From Altererythrobacter ishigakiensis (GTDB lineage: Bacteria > Pseudomonadota > Alphaproteobacteria > Sphingomonadales > Sphingomonadaceae): a stretch of 64,000 nt of DNA. This document shows, in pieces, positions 53,344 to 60,205 of this stretch. Made by a program: the position numbers and the translations under genes. Below the pieces are notes generated by a model. It did no database searches. It saw only the letters and a program-made list of their open reading frames with translations, and had not been told where the DNA came from. How positions within the stretch are numbered: position 1 is the stretch's first letter; the number at the start of each line of letters is the position of its first letter. The stretch covers positions 620,001 through 684,000 of the forward strand of contig NZ_CP015963.1 in the NCBI RefSeq assembly GCF_001663155.1, given 5' to 3'.

Positions 53344-53386
53344 AAAAGGGCCGGCGGCCGGGAAAGAGAGGGCCTGGCCGCCGCCC
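53344..53386 (-). terminator. Rho-independent terminator of spt, convergent with the hydroxylase gene
   Basis: About ten pairs with one bulge (GGGC and GGCGGCC on one arm, GGCCGCC and GCCC on the other, 53348-53359 with 53376-53386), followed on the minus strand by TTTT (A-run at 53344-53347 on +). It lies about 20 bases past the spt stop. Confidence 0.6.
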
Positions 53387-53405
53387 GCAAACAAAGGTCG
53401 TCTGC

Positions 53406-54626
53406 TTAGATAATTCCTGTAGCCTTGCCTGCGCGTTCGAACATACCGAGGATGGTGCGCACTTCTTCTTCGCTATGTTCCGCGCATAGCGAACAGCGAA
53501 GCAACGTCATGTTCGCAGGTGTCGCTGGAGGACGAGCAAGGTTGACGTAGAGCCCTTCCTTCAAGAGCGCTTGCCACATCGCGGCGCCACGCTCCAGATC
53601 GGGCATGATCACAGCGATGATCGCGCTTTGCGGCTCGTCCGTACCCAACTCGAAGCCCAATTCAGTGAGCCCACGATGGAGATTCTTCGAATTTTCCCAC
53701 AAATGCGCGCGCTTGTTTGAACCGTGCATCAGCTTGCGGATAGAAGTCGCGGCGGTCGCGACCACGCTGGGCGGTAGCGAAGCAGTGAATACATAGGGGC
53801 GACAGACAAGCCGCATCACTTCGAACTTGGGGTGGTTCGATACGCAGAAACCGCCGACCGTACCAACGCTCTTCGAAAAGGTTCCGATGATGAAATCGAC
53901 ATCGTCAATCACACCTGCTTGCTCAACCACGCCGCGGCCGTTCTCACCGATAAAGCCCATTGAGTGCGCTTCATCAACCAGCACCATAGCGCCATATTTC
54001 TTGGCGATGGCGACCATTTCCTTAAGCGGTGCAACATCGCCCAGCATCGAGTAGACGCCCTCGAGAACCACCAGCTTGCCGGCGCCTTCAGGAATGCGGC
54101 GCAGGCGCTTTTCCATCGCTTCGATATCGTTGTGACGGAACGGAACGATCTCCGCATTGCCCATTGCACAGCCATCATAGATCGAGGCATGGCTGTCGAT
54201 ATCGAGAATGATGTAATCGCCCTTGCCAGCGATGGTCGAAATGATGCCGAGGTTTGCCTGGTATCCGGTAGAGAACACCATGGCATGATCCATGTCGTAG
54301 AATTCTTTGAGTGCCTCTTCGCATTCCTTGTGACCTTGATATGTCCCGTTCAGAACGCGACTGCCCGTGGTTCCGGACCCGTAGTTCTCCAGCGCATCCT
54401 TGCCTGCTTCCAGCACATCGGGGTCAAAGGTCATGCCCATGTAATTGTATGTGCCAAGCAGGATAGTGTCGCGGCCGTTGCAAATTGCGCGGGTTGGCGA
54501 AAGAACCTTTTCCATCACCAGATTGAAAGGGTCCTCGACGCCCGTTGCTAACAGGCCCTCGCGCATTGCGATGAGTTCGTCGAACTTCGAGAAAAGGTCA
54601 GTTGTGGGCACAGCGTTCTCGTTCAT
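53406..54626 (-). CDS. spt: Serine palmitoyltransferase
   Basis: 406 aa. It is a PLP alpha-oxoamine synthase: YMGMTFDP, GSGTTGSRVLNGTYQGH, STGYQANLG, LVDEAHSMGF (the Asp and His that contact PLP), and GTFSKSVGTVGGF with the PLP-lysine at residue 252. The GTFSKS-VGTVGG form and the 406-residue length match the sphingomonad SPT that condenses serine with palmitoyl-thioester to 3-ketosphinganine, the first step of sphingolipid synthesis. The ACP gene is 11 bases upstream on the same strand. AONS (8-amino-7-oxononanoate synthase) is less likely because the neighbours are not biotin genes. Confidence 0.93.
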   Translation of the reverse strand: MNENAVPTTDLFSKFDELIAMREGLLATGVEDPFNLVMEKVLSPTRAICNGRDTILLGTYNYMGMTFDPDVLEAGKDALENYGSGTTGSRVLNGTYQGHKECEEALKEFYDMDHAMVFSTGYQANLGIISTIAGKGDYIILDIDSHASIYDGCAMGNAEIVPFRHNDIEAMEKRLRRIPEGAGKLVVLEGVYSMLGDVAPLKEMVAIAKKYGAMVLVDEAHSMGFIGENGRGVVEQAGVIDDVDFIIGTFSKSVGTVGGFCVSNHPKFEVMRLVCRPYVFTASLPPSVVATAATSIRKLMHGSNKRAHLWENSKNLHRGLTELGFELGTDEPQSAIIAVIMPDLERGAAMWQALLKEGLYVNLARPPATPANMTLLRCSLCAEHSEEEVRTILGMFERAGKATGII

Positions 54627-54637
54627 TCTGGCAGCTC

Positions 54638-54880
54638 TTACTGATCCTGCAATTTGGAAACAGCGTCGATCAGCTGGCCGAAATTCTCGATCTCTGCCTG
54701 CTGGTTCATGCTGATGATGATGTCGAATGCATCTTCGATCTCTGCGACGAAATCCATGACAGTCAAACTGTCAAACTCAAGATCATTTGCGAAAGTTGTT
54801 TCCTCGCTGATCTCAACCCCCTTCTTGTTGAAGGGCTCGATCAGTGAGCGAATCTTTGTGTCAACATCAGCGCGGTCCAT
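54638..54880 (-). CDS. Acyl carrier protein dedicated to sphingolipid synthesis
   Basis: 80 aa. The phosphopantetheine site is DLEFDSLTVMDF, with Ser38. The four-helix ACP pattern is clear and the pI is acidic. It is not the general AcpP. Its position just upstream of spt, 11 bases apart on the same strand, is the arrangement seen in Caulobacter and sphingomonads, where the ACP supplies the acyl thioester to serine palmitoyltransferase. Confidence 0.93.
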   Translation of the reverse strand: MDRADVDTKIRSLIEPFNKKGVEISEETTFANDLEFDSLTVMDFVAEIEDAFDIIISMNQQAEIENFGQLIDAVSKLQDQ

Positions 54881-54998
54881 TGGGATGACTTACCTTCCTT
54901 GGATGCAGTTTCGCGCAGGGATTTCCGCGCAAGTTTGAGAAAAATCGGTCTTTACCCGCGATTTTCAACCATCGCCACTCCCATTGGGCAAAACCTTA

Positions 54999-55364
54999 TT
55001 AGGGCAGCAGCTCATTCACCGCTTTCATGAATGGACCGATCGACACCGGTTTGGCCAGATAGCCTGATGCGCCAGCGGTGCGAATGCGCTCTTCATCTCC
55101 CTTGGCCGCATAGGCGGTTACGGCAAGGACGGGTATCGCCTGCAACTGCAAGTCCTGCTGCGCCTGCTCGATCAGATCAACACCTGAAATCTCGGGCAGT
55201 TGAATATCCATGATAATCAGATCAGGAGATAATTGGCGTGCGGTATCAAGCGCAACTGTACCATCGGCCAATGGCTCGACTTCGAACCCATTCGCTTTCA
55301 GTACGTCGCAGAACAATTTCCGGTTGAGGTCGTTATCCTCGACAACAAGGATTCTCTTTGCCAC
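54999..55364 (-). CDS. divK: Single-domain response regulator, DivK
   Basis: 121 aa from GTG 55364, the start that gives VAKRILVVEDN at the N-terminus; the open frame extends up to 55469 without supporting motifs. A single receiver domain: acidic pair at E9-D10, phospho-acceptor Asp53 (LIIMDIQLPEISG), Thr in VTAYAAKGDEERI, and Lys in LAKPVSI. The segment QLPEISG-x-x and MKGDEERI-like form follow Caulobacter DivK closely. DivK with DivJ/PleC controls CtrA and the cell cycle. Here pleD is not adjacent; a DUF3572 gene is divergent, and spt-ACP follow at about 120 bases. Confidence 0.9.
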   Translation of the reverse strand: MAKRILVVEDNDLNRKLFCDVLKANGFEVEPLADGTVALDTARQLSPDLIIMDIQLPEISGVDLIEQAQQDLQLQAIPVLAVTAYAAKGDEERIRTAGASGYLAKPVSIGPFMKAVNELLP

Positions 55365-55417
55365 TTGGCTCTGGCACTCCCACGTCTTGATCCCCAGATA
55401 GTCGAGCAGAAAGGCGG

Positions 55418-55708
55418 CTGACAATTCTAAAACAATCCACATCCCCTGATGATCCCGGGATCGATCCACAAACCCTTATTCTTGCCGCGCTCGGCTGGAT
55501 TCTGGACGAGGAGTCGCGTGCGCAACGCTTTCTTGACTTGACCGGGCTTGATCCAGACACTTTGAGGGCAGGATTGAGCGATCCGGCAGTGCTCAGTGCT
55601 GTTGTCGAATTTCTTGGCAATCACGAACCGGATCTGATCCGTGTATCCGAAGCTTTGGCGGTAACGCCTGAACAAGTTATCGCTGCCGGGAGGGAACAAA
55701 GGACATGA
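55418..55708 (+). CDS. DUF3572-family protein with no usual start codon
   Basis: About 96 aa, encoded between 55391 (first codon after an in-frame TGA) and TGA 55706-55708. No ATG, GTG or TTG occurs in the useful part. Read in frame: DPGIDPQTLILAALGWILDE, LDLTGLDPDTLRAGLSDPAV, LGNHEPDLIRVSEALAVTPE. These blocks match the DUF3572 pattern I know from divK neighbours in other alphaproteobacteria. Candidate starts are CTG 55418 (three bases after AAAGG) and ATT 55424 (nine bases after it). The stop overlaps the next ATG (ATGA), so coupling is likely. A sequencing error upstream is an alternative. Confidence 0.7.
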   Translation: MTILKQSTSPDDPGIDPQTLILAALGWILDEESRAQRFLDLTGLDPDTLRAGLSDPAVLSAVVEFLGNHEPDLIRVSEALAVTPEQVIAAGREQRT

Positions 55709-56334
55709 CTCGCCCCCTGGTGATAAGCGACTGCGATGAGGTGCTGTTGCATATGGTCGCTCCGTTCAAGCAATGGCTTGAGGAAAGTCACGGCGTACGC
55801 TTCGAGCTTAAAGGCAACAGCTTCGCCGATGCGCTGACATGGGCCGCGACTGGGGAAGCGCTGGCACAAGAGGATGTGTGGAAGTTTCTGGGAGGGTTCT
55901 TCGATACGGAAATGCATCGGCAAATGCCCATCGATGGTGCGGTCCACGGGATCAATCAGATTGCCGAGCATGCTGATGTCGTGATCCTCACTAACCTGAA
56001 CGATGACAGGCAAGCGAAGCGTACAAAGCAGCTGGCCGAATTCGGCATTCATGCACGCGTGTTTACGAATCAGGGGCCAAAGGGCCCGGCATTGCAAAGC
56101 ATCATGGAAGAACTGCAGCCCAGCAAGGCCATCTTTATCGACGACCTGCCGCAGCATCATCACTCTGCATCGGAAACCGTCCCGGGTATCCGTCGTTTAC
56201 ATATGTGCGGAGAGCCAATGATCGCCGATCATATCGAATGTGCCCATAAAGCGGGTCACGCTCATGCCCGGATTGATCGTTGGGCGGATGCCGTGCCCTG
56301 GCTGTTGGAAGAACTGGAAAAGGATCCGCGATGA
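55705..56334 (+). CDS. HAD-superfamily hydrolase
   Basis: 209 aa. Motif I is VISDCDEVLL, with Asp9 and Asp11 as the acid pair; motif II is VILTNLN (Thr); motif IV is IFIDDLPQHHHSA with an Asp pair. It belongs to the HAD-like phosphatases; substrate unknown. Overlaps DUF3572 upstream and RidA downstream by four bases each (ATGA), so it is part of one tightly coupled operon from 55.4 to 58.7 kb. Confidence 0.85.
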   Translation: MTRPLVISDCDEVLLHMVAPFKQWLEESHGVRFELKGNSFADALTWAATGEALAQEDVWKFLGGFFDTEMHRQMPIDGAVHGINQIAEHADVVILTNLNDDRQAKRTKQLAEFGIHARVFTNQGPKGPALQSIMEELQPSKAIFIDDLPQHHHSASETVPGIRRLHMCGEPMIADHIECAHKAGHAHARIDRWADAVPWLLEELEKDPR

Positions 56335-56789
56335 GTATCGAAGCACGTCTGCAGGAATTGGGTATTGTTTTGCCGGAAGCAGCGGCACCCGTCGCAAGCT
56401 ATGTGCCGGTGGTGGTACACGGCGGATTTGCGCATGTGTCCGGCCAGTTGCCGTTTGTTGACGGTAAGTTGGTAACTGGCCGATTGGGTGAAGACGTGTC
56501 GCTCGAAGCTGGTATTGATGCTGCCCGCGCCTGCGGCCTGATGATCCTGGCTCAATTAAAGGCGGCGCTGGTTCCGCTCGACAAGGTGGAGCGGGTCGTG
56601 AAGCTAGGCGGGTTCGTCAATTCGACTCCTGATTTCACTGACCAGCCAAAGGTGATCAATGGCGCGTCCGACCTGATGGTGGCTATGTTTGGCGAGAAAG
56701 GTCGCCATGCGCGTGCAGCCGTCGGGGTTCCTGCGCTGCCACTTGGCGCAGCGGTTGAAGTCGACGCAATTGTCGCGATTGCCGACTGA
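56331..56789 (+). CDS. RidA (YjgF) family protein
   Basis: 152 aa from ATG 56331 (overlapping the HAD stop). The family fold is seen as VHGGFAHVSGQLPFVDGKLVTG and KVINGASDLMVAMFGEKGRHARAAVGVPALPLGAAVEVDAIVAI. This member is of the YjgF-related subfamily with a longer N-terminus than canonical RidA. RidA deaminates reactive enamines/imines from PLP enzymes; this copy lacks a firm catalytic-Arg assignment because the loop differs (RHARAAVG). Confidence 0.83.
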   Translation: MSIEARLQELGIVLPEAAAPVASYVPVVVHGGFAHVSGQLPFVDGKLVTGRLGEDVSLEAGIDAARACGLMILAQLKAALVPLDKVERVVKLGGFVNSTPDFTDQPKVINGASDLMVAMFGEKGRHARAAVGVPALPLGAAVEVDAIVAIAD

Positions 56790-56798
56790 AGGCACTGG

Positions 56799-57527
56799 AT
56801 GGTGAAGCGCGCCGCTCCCGAATGGCTAACGCAATGGGAATATGCCCATCGCGGGTTGCATGGGAGGGGTGTCCCTGAGAACTCGCTATCAGGAGCGCGG
56901 CTGGCGATCGAAGCTGGCTTGGGGATCGAATGCGATATTCAGCGCAGCGCCGATGGGCGCGCAGTGGTGTTCCATGACTGGGAGCTTGATCGACTGACAG
57001 GCGGGCGAGGCCCGTTCGAAAAGCGTAGCAAGGACGAGCTTCAGACACTCAACTATAGTGGCAGCGAAGAGCGTATCGCGACGCTGCCAGATTTACTTGG
57101 GTTGGTCGCGGGCCGGGTACCGCTACTTATCGAGATCAAGTCGAAGCCCGGCTATGATGTCCGTGCAAGCTGCGCTGCTGTGGATTGCGATCTGCAGGAC
57201 TACACAGGCGAATTTGCTGTCATGAGCTTCGATCCGCGTGTTGCGCGTTGGTTCAGGCGCAATTCGCCGCGAACCTGCGTCGGTTTGGTGATCCGGGAAG
57301 ACGAGCACGGCTATACACAAAAAGCGTGGCAGCGCCGCCTCGCATTCTGGATCGCGCTGCCCGACTTTGTCGCTTACCACATCGCAGCATTGCCAAGCCG
57401 CTGGGTTGATCGGCTGCGGCGCAAGGGGCTGCCGGTGCTGACTTGGACGGTGAACTCGCCCGAGACGCGAACCCGCGCTCTCTCACGCGCGGACGCATTG
57501 ATCAGTGAAGGCGAAGGCTTGGCGTGA
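56799..57527 (+). CDS. Glycerophosphodiester phosphodiesterase
   Basis: 242 aa. GDPD domain: AHRGLHGRGVPENSL (His-Arg catalytic region), ECDIQRSADGRAVVFHDWELDRLT (metal Glu, Asp; FHD), then LIEIKS and PVLTWTVNSPETR. It has no signal peptide, so it acts in the cytoplasm. It hydrolyses deacylated phospholipids to sn-glycerol 3-phosphate. The stop overlaps the next GTG by four bases. Confidence 0.92.
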   Translation: MVKRAAPEWLTQWEYAHRGLHGRGVPENSLSGARLAIEAGLGIECDIQRSADGRAVVFHDWELDRLTGGRGPFEKRSKDELQTLNYSGSEERIATLPDLLGLVAGRVPLLIEIKSKPGYDVRASCAAVDCDLQDYTGEFAVMSFDPRVARWFRRNSPRTCVGLVIREDEHGYTQKAWQRRLAFWIALPDFVAYHIAALPSRWVDRLRRKGLPVLTWTVNSPETRTRALSRADALISEGEGLA

Positions 57528-58660
57528 GCGATCGGGAACTGACCGTCCGCATGGTTCCGTCAGTCGGCTCGCTGCCGGCAGACCAATGGAATGCGCTGGG
57601 CGGAAACCGCAACCCCTTTGTCAGCCATGAATTCCTGACCGCGTTGGAGGATTCGGCCAGTGTTGGCCCTGGTACCGGCTGGGAGCCTGCACCAATTATC
57701 ATCACCGATGACGCAGGGGATTTGCTTGGAGCGCTTCCAAGCTATGCCAAAGGACACAGCCAAGGCGAATATGTATTCGATCACAGTTGGGCGGACGCTT
57801 TGCAGCGGGCAGGTGGGCGATACTATCCCAAGCTGCAGATTGCGGCACCCTTTACACCGGCAACGGGTCCTCGGTTGCTCATGCGCGATGACCTGTTGGC
57901 TCCTCACCTCCTGCACGCCGCTGAAGCTGTTTGCTTGCAAAGCAATCTTTCGTCAGCCCACGCGACTTTTGTCGAACCTGAGCAGCTGCCATACTTTGAA
58001 GAAGGTGGTTGGCTGCTGCGCAGCGATATTCAGTTTCATTGGGAGAATCGCGGGTACGCCAATTTCGATGAGTTTCTGGGAGAGTTGGCTTCCCGGAAGC
58101 GTCGCGCTCTGCGCAAGGAACGCAAAAGCGCACAAGAGGGCGTGCGTATCGTCAACCTCACCGGTGATGGCATCAAGCCCGAACATTGGGACATCTTCTG
58201 GATATTCTATCAGGATACCGGCGCACGCAAATGGGGCTCACCCTATCTGACGCGCGAGGCCTTCACGCTGTTAGGCGAGAGGATGGCAGATCGAATGGTG
58301 CTGGGTCTCGCTTATCTTGATGACGCGCCTATTGCAGGCGCGTTGCACTTCATCGGTCAGGACACGCTATATGGCCGATACTGGGGGTGCAGCCAGGACA
58401 AACGCTTCCTGCATTTTGAGATGTGTTACTATCAAGCCATCGATATTGCGATCGAACGCGGCCTGAAAAGGGTCGAGGCAGGTGCCCAAGGTGGGCACAA
58501 GCTGTCGCGCGGATATGAACCTGTCCAGACGTGGTCAGCCCATTGGATCGCTGATCCGGGATTTCGCACGGCGGTATCCGATTTTCTCGAACGCGAGCGC
58601 GAAGGTGTGGCCACTGATCAGATTTATCTGGATCAGCGCACGCCTTTCAAGAAGTCTTAG
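57524..58660 (+). CDS. GNAT/FemAB-like acyltransferase family protein
   Basis: 378 aa from GTG 57524 (GTGA overlap). The protein has two GNAT-like lobes; FLGELASRKRRALRKERKSAQ and ARKWGSPYLTREAFTLLGERM are typical of the PF04339 (DUF482, peptidogalycan-like) group, and the C-terminal HKLSRGYEPVQTWSAHWI is conserved there. FemAB-type enzymes join amino acids to peptidoglycan or other acceptors, but members of this group have other unknown acceptors. It is the last gene of the operon and converges with a Sel1-like gene with four overlapping bases. Confidence 0.82.
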   Translation: MSDRELTVRMVPSVGSLPADQWNALGGNRNPFVSHEFLTALEDSASVGPGTGWEPAPIIITDDAGDLLGALPSYAKGHSQGEYVFDHSWADALQRAGGRYYPKLQIAAPFTPATGPRLLMRDDLLAPHLLHAAEAVCLQSNLSSAHATFVEPEQLPYFEEGGWLLRSDIQFHWENRGYANFDEFLGELASRKRRALRKERKSAQEGVRIVNLTGDGIKPEHWDIFWIFYQDTGARKWGSPYLTREAFTLLGERMADRMVLGLAYLDDAPIAGALHFIGQDTLYGRYWGCSQDKRFLHFEMCYYQAIDIAIERGLKRVEAGAQGGHKLSRGYEPVQTWSAHWIADPGFRTAVSDFLEREREGVATDQIYLDQRTPFKKS

Positions 58661-58986
58661 GCGGCTTTGCGACGTTCTGCTGAAAGCCATTCGCGCGCTT
58701 GACGCTGAGCTTCGGCAATTTCGCGAGCGGTCATTTCGTCAGAGATATCTGCGCGGCAGTATGCTGCCTCTTCATGACCTTTGGCAGCAGCCAGATTGAA
58801 CCACTTGTGCGCTTCGATCATGTCGCAGTTCACCCCGTGACTGCCGGTCGAGAAAGCAACACCAAGGTCAAAGTAGGCGGCGATCTCGCCATTAGCAGCC
58901 GCAGCAAGGCACTGCGCAATCATCATCTCGCCTTCCGGCGATACGGCGGGTTTTGCCTCAGCTGCCTCTATCGTTTTCAGTTCCAT
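58657..58986 (-). CDS. Sel1-like repeat protein
   Basis: 109 aa, no signal peptide. A Sel1-like repeat near residues 33-70: AYFDLGVAFSTGSHGVNCDMIEAHKWFNLAAAKGHEEAAYCRADI, ending in a charged helix with AEAQRQAREWLSAERRKAA. The TPR-like unit mediates protein interaction. Only one full and one partial repeat are visible, so it is shorter than most Sel1 proteins. Convergent with the FemAB-like gene, and about 300 bases upstream of dksA on the other strand. Confidence 0.8.
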   Translation of the reverse strand: MELKTIEAAEAKPAVSPEGEMMIAQCLAAAANGEIAAYFDLGVAFSTGSHGVNCDMIEAHKWFNLAAAKGHEEAAYCRADISDEMTAREIAEAQRQAREWLSAERRKAA

Positions 58987-59289
58987 TGTTCGGTCCCCCA
59001 GTTTGCCGCAGCGAGAATTTCCGCCTTGGCTTGGGCCGAATTCGCCAGAACAGTTTCAACAAATGGTTAACGCGCAGGCCAGTTTTATTCACCATTTCCA
59101 GTTTTCCACTGCGGCTCTGGTCACAACCTGTTCATTCTGCAGCATTATTTATTCATCAGAGGAAACGCCTTGTGCGCTCAGGATCAGCCGCCTATAGGCG
59201 CGCTCATACAGGTCATTCATTGCCACCGTAGTAGCGGGGGAGCAGGAACGGAACGGCTGAACGGGAAGTGACTGAGTTGAGAGGAATGC
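58987..59289. other. Intergenic region upstream of dksA
   Basis: About 300 bases between the Sel1-like gene (minus) and dksA (plus). I see no convincing ORF, tRNA or terminator. The dksA ribosome site (AGAGGA) lies at the right end, and promoters for both genes must be here but none is clear. Confidence 0.5.
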
Positions 59290-59748
59290 ATGGCTACTGC
59301 CGCTTCTGAAGAGATTGATATCCTCGAAAAGGCTAAACGGATCATCGGGCCCGACTACGTCCCGAGCGAAGACGAGCCTTATATGAACGAGAAGCAGCAG
59401 AACTATTTTCGAATGCTGCTGCTCGAATGGAAACGGTCGATCCAGAATGCTGCTGGACAGACTCTTCAGTCTTTGGCTGACGGGCCGATCCGTGAACCCG
59501 ATTTGAATGATCGGGCATCGAGCGAGACCGATTGGGGTATCGAACTTCGCACGCGTGATCGTCAGCGTAAACTGACCAGCAAGATCAATTCGGCACTCCG
59601 CAAGATCGATGAAGGTGAATACGGTTATTGCGAAGTGACCGGCGAACCCATTGGCCTCAAGCGCCTGATTGCACGGCCGGTCGCGACAATGACCGTCGAA
59701 GCGCAGGAAGCGCACGAGCGACGCGAGAAGATATCGCGCGACGACTAA
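59290..59748 (+). CDS. dksA: DksA-type RNA polymerase-binding transcription factor, zinc-less form
   Basis: 152 aa with AGAGGA upstream. By position with E. coli DksA the coiled-coil tip Asp71 and Asp74 are kept (EPDLNDRAS), so RNA polymerase secondary-channel action is expected. Of the four zinc cysteines only Cys114 remains (YGYCEVTGEP); positions 117, 135 and 138 are Thr, Thr and Ala. Single-Cys DksA is known in alphaproteobacteria such as Rhodobacter and is functional. It works with ppGpp in the stringent response. Confidence 0.94.
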   Translation: MATAASEEIDILEKAKRIIGPDYVPSEDEPYMNEKQQNYFRMLLLEWKRSIQNAAGQTLQSLADGPIREPDLNDRASSETDWGIELRTRDRQRKLTSKINSALRKIDEGEYGYCEVTGEPIGLKRLIARPVATMTVEAQEAHERREKISRDD

Positions 59749-59768
59749 CGCCGGCATCTAGGTGCATT

Positions 59769-59784
59769 TTAACTTTTCGTTAGC
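59769..59784 (+). promoter_or_regulatory. CtrA-like half-site pair upstream of the PilZ gene
   Basis: TTAA-N7-TTAGC at 59769-59784 differs by one base from the CtrA consensus TTAA-N7-TTAAC. It lies about 70 bases before the PilZ gene ATG at 59849. DivK elsewhere in this window acts upstream of CtrA. Weak evidence without more sites. Confidence 0.3.
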
Positions 59785-59848
59785 TGTATATTCCTATTTT
59801 TTGATCGAAGTCGCCGCGCAAGGGACGACTCGAAGCAACGGGTGATAC

Positions 59849-60124
59849 ATGGCGGAAACAGTTCAGCGCAGAGCCGAAGACAGGGTCGAGGTGATTCACC
59901 GCGCCCAAATGCGCGTAGAGCGCGACACGCTGTCCTACCCCGTCACCGTCCGCAATCTATCGACTCAAGGCATGATGGGCGAAGGCCCTGTTCCACTGAG
60001 CAGCGGGACAAGGTTGACTGTAAGCCTGCCTGATCAAGGTGAAGTTGCTGGCACTGTGGTGTGGGTTCAGAAACCTCGCTTCGGCGTTGCATTTGATCGC
60101 TCCGTCGATCCTTCATTTGCTTAG
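59849..60124 (+). CDS. Single PilZ-domain protein
   Basis: 91 aa. The first PilZ motif R-x3-R is in RRAEDRVEV (Arg8, Arg12). The second, D/N-x-S-x2-G, is VRNLSTQGMMGEG. These bind cyclic di-GMP. It is short (91 aa), without another domain, so it is a c-di-GMP adaptor rather than an enzyme. Its partner is unknown. A CtrA-like sequence lies upstream. Confidence 0.87.
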   Translation: MAETVQRRAEDRVEVIHRAQMRVERDTLSYPVTVRNLSTQGMMGEGPVPLSSGTRLTVSLPDQGEVAGTVVWVQKPRFGVAFDRSVDPSFA

Positions 60125-60205
60125 ATCCGCAAGGCATCGCGATATTCCCCGCTGCGTCAGTTTTTTCCTGACCTCTTCCCCATGACCTGCTAGCTCAACC
60201 GCGTG

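Noticed and set aside
60156..60172. GTCAG/CTGAC short stem upstream of the solute-binding protein
   Set aside because: Only 5 bp, T-run inside the loop, not followed by T residues; not a terminator.
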